Shown here: in pieces, positions 9,832-17,600 of the stretch
Layout of the letters: each line of letters begins with the position of its first letter
How positions within the stretch are numbered: position 1 is the stretch's first letter
Assembly (NCBI GenBank): GCA_016710115.1
Contig: JADJLN010000023.1
Location: 1-26,154 of the forward strand
DNA length: 26,154 nt
Origin: Saprospiraceae bacterium
GTDB taxonomy: Bacteria; Bacteroidota; Bacteroidia; Chitinophagales; Saprospiraceae
Direction of reading: 5' to 3'
Notes under the pieces: model-generated
What the model was told of the DNA's origin: nothing
The model's database searches: none
Seen by the model: the letters and a program-made list of their open reading frames with translations, nothing else
Made by a program: the position numbers and the translations under genes

Positions 9832-12231
9832 ATGAAACAATCCAAGCTGTTTGTAACCATTTCTTCCTTCATTTTGGGTGGCATGACTCTTTTTGCCCAG
9901 CCACCAAACGACGATTGTAGCGGTGCCATTCATTTGGACATCGCCTCATCAGAGGCCACGGCCATAAAAGTTGACGGTGACACTCGTAATACAGTCGATG
10001 AAAAAGGGGATAGTATACCGGTTTGTTCGGCTAACTTTTATCGGGATGCGGTGTGGTATTCGTTTATCGCTCCGGATACCATCCCAGCTCAGGGGATTTC
10101 CATCAAAATGTATTATGCCGAAACCGCAGAGGATATCCTTACCCTGGGTGTGGCATTGTACGCCTCCTGCGAAGGAAGTGTGGACAACCAACCTCTATTT
10201 TGCAAAAATAGCCCGGATGGTGATCGGATATTGCTAGGGCATTATTGCCCGGATTTATTACCAGGAGAGACTTATTATATACGAGTGTGGTCGGCCTCAG
10301 GCACAGCTGCAGATTGGACCGAAGGGTGGGGCACATTCCGTATTGCCGCTTTTGTCAACGAACCTGTACCCGAAGCTCTGGATGTGATCTGGGATGGTGG
10401 TGGATTTAATGGTGGGATCGGTGATTGGACTGTGGAATCCATTCGATGTGGTAAGGATAATAATCAGAATCCTGTGGACTCCTCCTTTGCAAAGTGGACA
10501 TGGGCGATCGGTGGGGAGACTAAAGGATATTTTCAAAATGGTCAGCGAATTGGTTCAGAAACCGGTTGTCTGGGTGCAATGGTTTTTGACTCCGATTTTA
10601 TGGATAATGGTGGGCTGGAAGGGAATATAGGAAATGGACCATGTCCAGGTTTTCAGGAGGGGACGCTGACTTCTACTTGGATTGATTTGAGTGGCCTCAA
10701 TGCCCCTGCAGTCTATCTGTGGTTTTACCAGTATTGTTATGATAACCAGAGTGACTTTTTTGTAGAGTACACCTTTGATGATTTGCAATGGATATCCATC
10801 GAAGTAAATCCTGATCCAAAGATTATCGAATGGCCTCCTCCCATACCCCATCCATGGTCCGGAGAGGGTGTTGTTACCTGGAGCAGCAACAGCAGATTCT
10901 ATCCGTATCCGATTCAGGACTATATCCAACTACCATTTCTGGATCATCGATGATGTCAAACTGATCCGTCCGCCCTGTACCGATCTGGCAATTAGCGATA
11001 CCACCACAGTAGTCTCCAACAAGATCTGGCATCTGGATCAAATGCATCAGATCCCGATAGCGATAAAAGTTGAAAATCGTGGATTATGTCCACAAGAGGG
11101 TTCACTTCTGGTTGTAGACTTGTTTGATGAGGAATATCTCGATAGTCTGATTATTTCCCAGAGTTTCGTATTGCCGGAAATCCCGGCCGATACTACTGTT
11201 TTCATTCCTGTGGACTGTTGGGAGATGCCGTCTTTATCACCCGGTGAATATTCCTTTCGATATGCCCTGGTACCCACTACACCAGATGCGTATCCGGAAA
11301 ATAATTCGATTGGATCAAAACGATTTGCCATTGATGAGCGGATTATGGCCAAGGACTATGTTGCCACTTATGAGCTTGAGCCAGGGGCTGCTGATTTTAC
11401 GATTTGCAATGCTTATTTTATACCAAATGGGAAGCCCTATTCTGTCTGTGAATTTGAGGTTGGAATCGGCAATGCTGGTCAGCACCTATTTTCTGTATTT
11501 GGTCAGGAGAGAATTTTCAATTGAATTACATGAAGGCGGGGATGCCAATCAAGATGGAATGATTAGTCTGAATGTTGAGACTGTTCTGGTGGGGCAAGGT
11601 TATCATTTGTTTCAGGAAGAGGACAAATCAAAAACCATATTCAATGTAGCACTTGCAGATTCGACAGGACAGAATTGTGTGGCACTGTCGGATAGCACGG
11701 ATTATTTGGCAATTGTCAAATATGTTCCACCAAGTGGACAACATTATCCGTTGGAGCTTCTCGTACAGCGTGAACCTGGTTTCACGTTGAACAGAACAGC
11801 GACCTATTCGGTAGCGAAAGGTGGCCTGGGGTTATGTCGGCCACTCCCAACGACATTTCTGAGTACTGCAATAGACGGGCAGCAGTTGAGTGCAATTTCT
11901 GGTGAGGCATATGGTATACCTCTGATTCGATTGGCGTTGGATGAGGCCAGTCCGGTGCAAACTCTCCCGACCGAATTTGGAGGAGTTCGGATACTGCCCA
12001 ACCCGGTAAATGAATTTCTGACTGTGGAAATGGATTTCGAACAGAACATGACGCAAGTGAATATCCGCATCAGTGATATCACCGGTAAGGTAATGGTAAC
12101 GCAGACCCTTTCAGATGTCCTGCAAACTACCTGGACACAAAATGTCCAGCAGGTTCGCCAACGGTTCTTACATCCTTTACATGACTACACCTCAGGGTGT
12201 GCGCACAGAGAAGTTTGTGATCCAGCATTAA
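9832..12231 (+). CDS. T9SS-secreted multidomain protein C, paralogue of A, three frameshifts
   Basis: About 800 residues with the same architecture as A. The start at 9832 gives signal peptide MKQSKLFVTISSFILGGMTL then FAQPPNDDCSGAI. Module 1 has DGDTRNTVDE and FYRDAVWYSF; module 2 has GGGFNGGIGDWTVES, IGSETGCLGAMVFDSDF and IRIRFRTISNYHFWIIDDV; module 3 begins CTDLAISDTTTVVSNKIWHLDQMH; module 4 has the acidic loop DANQDGMISLNVE. The C-terminal sorting domain has VRILPNPVNEFLTVEM, NIRISDITGKVMVTQTLS and the same final VRTEKFVIQH as A. The frame shifts near 10868, 11513 and 12155, each short and with protein similarity to A continuing in the new frame. The first 340 codons are uninterrupted. 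It starts 53 bp after B with no terminator visible between them. Confidence 0.9.
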
Positions 12232-12261
12232 GCTGTGATGACTTCTCATTTCAGATAATAA

Positions 12262-12297
12262 AGAGCTATTACCGTGAGGTGGATGGCTCTTTTCTTT
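12262..12297 (+). terminator. Degenerate copy of the gene A terminator, after gene C
   Basis: AGAGCTATTACC at 12262-12273 pairs with GGTGGATGGCTCT at 12278-12290, allowing two wobbles and one bulged base, with a GTGA loop and the tail TTTTCTTT. Its right arm is identical to that of the terminator after gene A. It lies 30 bp after the stop, so the duplication that made A and C included the terminator. Confidence 0.75.
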
Positions 12298-12467
12298 ATC
12301 ATCAATTTGTCAATAAAGCAGAAACGTCGCAATCAGGAACTTTCCCAGTAGGGGACATTCAAGTTCGTCTATACACTCGGGTTACACAGTGGGTTGAAGT
12401 TTGCATGTTCAAGGTTCAAAATGCCTGTTGAAACAGGCATCAGTGTAACGTTTAACGTGCATCACGT

Positions 12468-12515
12468 TAAACCTTAAACAAGCTGGCCGTCAGGCCACGC
12501 CTTGAACTTTGAATA
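12468..12515 (+). repeat. TTGAAC-flanked TGGCC hairpin repeat, copy 1
   Basis: An AAACCTTAAAC-like flank, a TGGCC-GTCA-GGCCA hairpin at 12484-12497 and a right flank CTTGAACTTTGAA. The layout matches copy 2 at 12869-12920. A reverse-oriented TTCAAGGTTCAA also occurs at 12408-12419. Confidence 0.65.
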
Positions 12516-12568
12516 GCTAGGCGTTTGAAACTGCTTTTAAACCTGATGCCAACCAGGAACACAGGAAC

Positions 12569-12591
12569 CCTGCCTCCGGCAGGCAGGCAGG
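12569..12591 (+). repeat. CCTGCC-TCC-GGCAGG element, copy 1
   Basis: A perfect 6-bp stem, CCTGCC and GGCAGG with a TCC loop, followed by CAGGCAGG. It is preceded by CAGGAACACAGGAAC and followed by AGAATCAGGAA. The same 23-nt unit recurs at 12984 and 14212 and, slightly changed, at 14033, always on the plus strand. Confidence 0.9.
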
Positions 12592-12868
12592 CGAGAATCA
12601 GGAACTCCTTTATCTGCCGGTGTTCCACCGGACCATGAAAACGACTTTCACTTCAAGAGAATGCCAAGCACGTTCGACGCGTTCAACACGGCACCGCAAA
12701 ATTCCAATTCCGCCTAAAAACCAGCAGTCGTCTTCGCGGTTGCGGTGAGACACCGCGCAATAGCCGGTTCGAGTGAGACACTCGAACCAACATCCTGAGG
12801 TTGTTTTGCCTTAGCAGGGATGATGGAGTTTGGAGGGAAGTTGTTTCGAGGGAAAAGAAAGAAAACGA

Positions 12869-12920
12869 CATTGAACCTTAAACCAGTCTGGCCGTAAGGC
12901 CAGGCTTTGAACCTTGAACA
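12869..12920 (+). repeat. TTGAAC-flanked TGGCC hairpin repeat, copy 2
   Basis: The hairpin CTGGCC-GTAA-GGCCAG (12888-12903) is flanked on the left by TTGAACCTTAAAC and on the right by TTGAACCTTGAAC, that is, by near-identical 13-nt direct repeats. It is the better preserved of the two copies. Confidence 0.7.
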
Positions 12921-12983
12921 TCCAATCCCTGATCATCTACTGCCCATCCGAAGCCAACCAGCCCCGAGTACTCGGGGAGGCAC

Positions 12984-13006
12984 CCTGCCTCCGGCAGGCA
13001 GGCAGG
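12984..13006 (+). repeat. CCTGCC-TCC-GGCAGG element, copy 2
   Basis: This is identical over 23 nt to copy 1. It begins 6 bp after the perfect palindrome CCCCGAGTACTCGGGG (12962-12977) and is followed by AACACAGGAACCAGGAATCA. Confidence 0.9.
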
Positions 13007-13118
13007 AACACAGGAACCAGGAATCAGGACCGAAGACCGAACCCGGACGATCCCGCATTCAGAAATGGTGAAAGGAAATTAGGCTTTAGCCACATCCTGC
13101 TCCATACATTTAAAATTG

Positions 13119-13954
13119 TCAACTGAACCAACATGCTGGAACAAGGAACTTGGAATCAGGTAATTGGAAATTACTGAAGCTTGTATTTGATGGTAGTTGA
13201 AATCGGCAACTCACAGGTTTGCCATCCAATTCACCAGGCACCCATTTTCTCATCAACTTGACCACTCGCAAAGCCTCTTGATCGCAATCCTCTGCAATTG
13301 ATCTGATTATTTCTGGTTCAAGGATGTGCCCGGTTTTATCTACAATGAAACGCACCACTACAGTGCCTTCAATACCATTTTCTCTTGCATCAGGTGGATA
13401 CCGAATGTTTGTATATATAAATGTCAACATCTCTCTATTAGACTGATGTTCTTCATCTTTTCTGGAGCATGTCGGACAGCCAGTATATAATGGCACCTTG
13501 TCTACAAGTTCAAAAATGGGTTCATCATTTAAGTGTTCATCGTTTTTAATATAAAACCATTTGCCATCCTTTTGATCAATGCTGCGCCGTCATCGCGAAT
13601 GTATTGAACGGTTTCCAACTCAGGTTCCAGAATTGGTTGACCTTGCTGGTCCAAAACACCAAAAGTGCCTTTTTTTACAATGAACATATCTGGACCACTA
13701 ACACGGATGTCCAGGTATTTTTGAGGGACTACGATGGAACCAAGTTGATCAATTGCTCCCCATGCAAAAGCACTTTCGACTAAAAAATAGGGACCAGCTG
13801 CTTTCATTTTGTCAAACTCGAACGCTGTCAGGTCCATGCCATCTTCAGATACCAGACCCCATTTGCCGAATTGGTCTTTTTGTGCATGTGGCCCTTGGCC
13901 ATAATGTGGAATAGAAAAAAGCATTCCCAAAAAATTATATAAAATGATCATCAT
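13119..13954 (-). CDS. Exported WG-repeat protein with C-terminal TonB-like domain, one frameshift
   Basis: Two frames join into one protein of about 278 residues. A one-base loss in a T-run at 13570-13573 separates them; restoring it gives KKDGKWFYIKNDEH, which continues smoothly. The N-terminus (MMIILYNFLGMLFSIPHYGQG) looks like a signal peptide. Residues ~28-130 hold about four WG-type repeats (FGKWGLVSEDG, FAWGAIDQLG, TFGVLDQQG, GKWFYIKN). The second half is a TonB C-terminal domain: GCPTC, then MLTFIYTNIRYPPDARENGI, EGTVVVRFIVDKTGHI and MRKWVPGELDGKPVSCRFQLP. There is no membrane anchor or proline-rich linker, so I infer a secreted or periplasmic binding protein, not a true energy transducer. 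After FQLP about 22 residues continue into GGAACTTGGAATCAGG-like repeat sequence before a stop. The gene is A+T-rich and repeat-bounded on both sides. Confidence 0.8.
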
Positions 13955-14032
13955 GGCACAGTAGAGTAAAGGTATAATGTCCTCCTAAGGTAATTCTTTG
14001 AGCGATATTACTCCAAATCAGAACCAGGGAAC

Positions 14033-14051
14033 CCTGCCTCCGGCAGGCGGG
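14033..14051 (+). repeat. CCTGCC-TCC-GGCAGG element, copy 3 (shorter)
   Basis: The same stem-loop, but the CAGGCAGG tail is reduced to CGGG. It is flanked by GAACCAGGGAAC and AACGCAGGAACCAGGAAT. It lies in the 13955-14254 interval, which holds only repeats and the upstream region of the WG/TonB gene. Confidence 0.85.
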
Positions 14052-14160
14052 AACGCAGGAACCAGGAATAAAAAACGAGGAATTAGAAATTAGAAAGGCG
14101 GAAAGCGGAAAAGCAGAAGGCGAAAGAAACCAGGAACTTGGAACTTGGAACACAGGAATC

Positions 14161-14205
14161 AGGAACCTGGAAAACAGGAACCTGGAAAACAGGAATCAGG
14201 AACAC
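14161..14205 (+). repeat. 15-bp tandem repeat, about three units
   Basis: AGGAACCTGGAAAAC occurs twice exactly (14161-14175 and 14176-14190) and is followed by a variant, AGGAATCAGGAACAC (14191-14205), that runs into CCTGCC copy 4. Upstream, 14120-14160 has looser GGAACTTGGAAC-type repetition. Confidence 0.85.
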
Positions 14206-14211
14206 AGGAAC

Positions 14212-14234
14212 CCTGCCTCCGGCAGGCAGGCAGG
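14212..14234 (+). repeat. CCTGCC-TCC-GGCAGG element, copy 4
   Basis: This is identical over 23 nt to copies 1 and 2. It is followed by AACCAGGAACCAGGAATTGA, and the repeat material ends directly at the stop codon of valS (14255-14257). Confidence 0.9.
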
Positions 14235-14254
14235 AACCAGGAACCAGGAATTGA

Positions 14255-16976
14255 TCACCCCAACGCTGCCAGGCTCTCCTCCAGACTCTTCAGCCTCGTT
14301 TCCCATCCGCCATTTTCTGTCGCTCCCGATCGACCACATCCGCTGGCGCACCGGCAACAAAACGTTCATTGGAGAGCTTCTTCGCCACCGACAGGATAAA
14401 TCCGCGAGTGTACTCGATCTCCTGGATCAGCTTTTCCCGTTCCGCATCGACATCAACTTCCTCGGTATACGCCAGGAACAGTTTTTCAGTGCCCGCCATC
14501 ACCGGCAGACTTTGCTCGGGATCTTCCGTGACCGCAGTCAAGGAACTGAGGTTGGCCATCTTGCAGACCAGCGGCTTCGCCCCGGGCGTCGCAAACAGCG
14601 CCCCTGCTTTGTCGGTCTGGACATACCATGCCTCCATTGCATCCCGTTGCGGCAACTGTTTTTCAGCGCGCAATTCGCGCAATCGGGTGACCATGGTATT
14701 CATCAGGTCCATGGCTTCAACCAGTTCAGGTTGGACAGAAGAGGAACAGGGAACCGCACTGACAATACAATCGTCACCATCCTTCCGGTCACGCAAGAGG
14801 TGCCAGATCTCCTCCGAGACAAATGGCATGAACGGATGCAACAGATTCATCAGCTCGGAGTAGAAATCAACAGTCCGCTCATATGTAGCCCGATCCAGCG
14901 GTGATCCGTAAACCGGTTTGACCAGTTCGAGATACCAGCTGCAGAAATCGTCCCAGATGAATTTATACAGCCGCTTGATCCCGTCTGAAAGGCGGAATTG
15001 GGCGTAGTCTTCCGTCAGATCCTGCTGTAAGACGGCCAGCTTTTCCTGCATCCAGGCTGCGGCCAAGGCATTGATCTCTGCGGCCTCGGTGGTCGGAGCC
15101 TCGTCGACCAGTTCCCATTGTTTGATCAGTTTGAGCGCATTCCACATTTTATTGCAGAAGCGCAATCCCTGATCGCACAATTGACTTTCATTCAGGATAC
15201 TTTTCGTTTTTTGATCAAACGGGGCATCAAAGACAATATCATTCCCAGCCGCTGCAGCCGACAGCAGACCGAACCGTACCCCATCCGCGCCATATTTTTC
15301 CAGCAAGGCCAGTGCATCCGGACTGTTGCCGAGCGACTTGCTCATCTTGCGCCGCTTGTTGTCACGCACCATCCCGGTATAATACACATGCTCAAACGGC
15401 ATCACCTTGTCTTTTCCGAGCAGTCCCGGGGCCCATTCATACCCGGCCATGATCATTCTGGCTACCCAGAAAAGATGATATCCCAACCCGTTACCAGGGT
15501 CTGGGTGGGGTAGTAATGGTCCAATTCCTTCTGGTCGTGAAAACCGTCAAACACACTGATTGGCCAGAGCCAGGAGGAAAACCAGGTGTCGACCACATCG
15601 TCATCCTGATAGAGATCAGCTGCAGTCAGTCCGGTATTTCCGGTTTGCTGACGCGCCTGTTCCAGGGCCTCCTCTTCCGTCAAGGCCACAAAAGACCGCG
15701 GGTTTTCCGCCTCGCGTTCTGACTCCAGATACCAGGCCGGGATCCGCTGTCCCCACCACAACTGTCGACTGATACACCAGTCGCGGACATTGTCCGGGTT
15801 GAGCCAGTTCTGATACATATTGACAAAATGGGGAGGGTGGAACGCAACATCCCCTGCTTGACCGCAGCCAGCGCTTCCCGGGCAAAGTCCGACATATCCA
15901 GGGAACCACTGCAACGTCAGGCGGGGTTCGACGATGGTCTGTGTCCGTTCCGAACGCCCCACTTTGTGGATATACTCTTCTGTTCTGACCAGAAATCCGC
16001 CATCTTCCAGCATGGGCAGGATCTTTTTCCGTGCAGCAAACCGATCCTCTCCAACCAGGAGCCCCGCAGATTCGTTCAGCCGGGCGTCATCTGTCAGAAT
16101 ATTGATCGTTTCAAGATGGTGCCGCTGGCCGATCTCATAGTCATTGGGGTCGTGTGCCGGTGTGATTTTGAGGGCGCCCGTACCAAATTCCCGATCTACA
16201 TACGTGTCCCCGATCACCGGGATGTCCCGGTTGATCAATGGCACACGCACCGTTTTGCCGATCAGATGCCGGTATCGGTCATCTTCCGGATGGACAGCCA
16301 CAGCCGTATCCCCGAGGATGGTTTCCGGTCGTACCGTTGCAATGGTCAGTCCGGTACTCGGGTCATCCGACAGTGGGTATCTCAGGAAATAGAGCGTATC
16401 CTTCTCTTCGGAATAAATGACCTCTTCATTGGACAGCACCGTTTTGGCCTCCGAGTCCCAGTTGGTCATGCGCATGGCGCGGTACAGCTTGCCCTTCTGG
16501 TGGAGATCCACAAAGACCTTGATCACCGCTTCGCTCAGGGATTCCTCCATGGTAAAACGCGTGCGATCCCAATCACAGGACGCCCCCAGGCGTTTCAGCT
16601 GATCGAGAATGATACCTCCATACTTGTCCTTCCACTGGAAAGCATAGTTGAGGAACTCGTCGCGGCTGATATCACTTTTTTTAATTCCCTGCTCGCGGAG
16701 CATATGAACCACCTTGGCCTCCGTAGCAATGGAGGCATGGTCCGTTCCCGGAACCCAACAGGCATTCTTGCCTTCGAGACGGGCCCGGCGAATGAGAATA
16801 TCCTGGACCGTATTATTCAGCATATGACCCATATGCAGCACGCCGGTGACATTAGGCGGCGGCATGACAATGGTATAGGGCTCTCGGTTATCCGGAACAG
16901 ACCGGAAGTAGCCCTTGTCCATCCAATAGGGATACCACTTTTTCTCGATCGCAGCGGGCTGGTAATGGGACTCCAT
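14255..16976 (-). CDS. valS: Valyl-tRNA synthetase, four small frameshifts
   Basis: A class I aminoacyl-tRNA synthetase that charges tRNA-Val and edits threonine. The start at 16976 gives MESHYQPAAIEKKWYPYW. The HIGH motif is HMGH within PPPNVTGVLHMGHML (about residue 50). The editing domain includes TIATVRPETILGDTAVAVHP and GTGALKITPAHDPNDYEIG. WCISRQLWWGQRIPAWY lies near 15725-15780, KMSKSLGNSPD near 15323-15355, and the C-terminal coiled-coil arm ends KSLEESLAALG. About 907 residues is normal for the family. Frame errors are an extra base at 15901-15903 compensated by a missing one near 15841, a missing base in the A-run 15470-15473 (IIFFWVARM) and one at 14302-14304 near the end. All are in short homopolymers, so consensus error is likely. 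Confidence 0.96.
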
Positions 16977-17042
16977 AAGTTGACTTTGTAAGGTACATTC
17001 AGCTATTGTGCCAAATATTCGGCTTTTTCGCCATATCTCGGG

Positions 17043-17600
17043 TTAGTAGGGGAATTTCATCAATTGAATACCGGCATTCGGATGGTGGATCACGACCCCC
17101 AGTTCGTACTCGCTGTTCGTTCTCCATCCCTTCCATTCTGGAGAAATATCGGTTGTGATCATCATCTCTCTGTTTGCAGTGCTGCTCAGTACGAGAGTGG
17201 GACTGCCCGTTGCCTCCTCCAGCAACTGATCCAGAAGATCAGGACCTGAAGAGGGAGAAAAGGGCCGGACAGTGATCCTTTTCTCGTCAGCAAGTGGTCG
17301 TACAAGATCATGGGCCGTCGGTCGCTCCACGATGTAGATCGCGCCGAGGTCTGCGTTGCGGAAAAGACGGTGAAGTGCCTCCTGCTGTCGGGATAATTGG
17401 TCCCGATCCCGGGTCGGTGGATAGGCTGCCAGATAGACGATGGTCCTGGCGGAATCGAGTGAAGGCAGAAGGTATTCCTCACCATGAACGAAATGCAGGA
17501 CATCTTCCCGGATTTCAGACAGTTTGTCCTCTGTCGGTGGTGCACAGGCCACCATGACGAACAGGCACAGCGCACCAGCGAATCGGTAGCCTCGTTTCAT
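17043..17600 (-). CDS. Hypothetical lipoprotein between lysA and valS
   Basis: An intact 185-residue protein. The N-terminus MKRGYRFAGALCLFVMVAC has two basic residues, a hydrophobic core and a cysteine in a lipobox-like MVAC, so it is probably a lipoprotein. The mature part contains a beta-strand-like IVYLAAYPP, a helix rich in Arg/Gln (RDRDQLSRQQEALHRLF), AIYIVERPTAHDLVRPL, TLVLSSTANREM and a tail ELGVVIHHPNAGIQLMKFPY. The alternation of strands and helices suggests a small alpha/beta fold, but I recognise no family or catalytic motif. Its ATG overlaps the lysA stop by 4 bp (ATGA), and valS starts 67 bp downstream, so all three are likely co-transcribed. Confidence 0.8.
   Translation of the reverse strand: MKRGYRFAGALCLFVMVACAPPTEDKLSEIREDVLHFVHGEEYLLPSLDSARTIVYLAAYPPTRDRDQLSRQQEALHRLFRNADLGAIYIVERPTAHDLVRPLADEKRITVRPFSPSSGPDLLDQLLEEATGSPTLVLSSTANREMMITTDISPEWKGWRTNSEYELGVVIHHPNAGIQLMKFPY

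Larger units (their letters stand above)
12421..12977. repeat. Dense cluster of short perfect hairpins in a gene-free interval
   Basis: From 12298 to 13118 I find no credible gene. Inside it are about nine short perfect inverted repeats with loops of 0-4 nt. They are 12421-12440 (9-bp arms), 12450-12472 (10-bp arms, CAT loop), 12484-12497 (TGGCC-GTCA-GGCCA), 12569-12583 (CCTGCC-TCC-GGCAGG), 12617-12631 (CCGGTG-TTC-CACCGG), 12742-12756 (GCGGTG-AGA-CACCGC), 12766-12788 (10-bp arms, AGA loop), 12888-12903 (CTGGCC-GTAA-GGCCAG) and 12962-12977 (CCCCGAGTACTCGGGG). A further CCTGCC element starts at 12984. Arms and loops mostly differ, so these are not copies of one element. None is followed by a T-tract, so they are not ordinary terminators. 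Confidence 0.8.

Noticed and set aside
12300..12431. Extension of gene C's reading frame through the terminator
   Set aside because: The true C-terminus VRTEKFVIQH ends at 12231 in the adjacent frame, matching gene A; the longer frame results from the shift near 12155.
12421..12440. Terminator for gene C
   Set aside because: The hairpin lacks a T-tract, and a better terminator directly follows the gene at 12262-12297.
14120..14250. Possible CRISPR array or small repeat protein
   Set aside because: The repeats are contiguous 15-bp units without spacers, no cas genes are present, and the translated repeat peptide is low-complexity and only appears because 15 is divisible by 3.
15828..16991. 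387-codon open frame on the plus strand opposite valS
   Set aside because: The minus strand encodes an unmistakable valyl-tRNA synthetase here; the antisense product has no motif.
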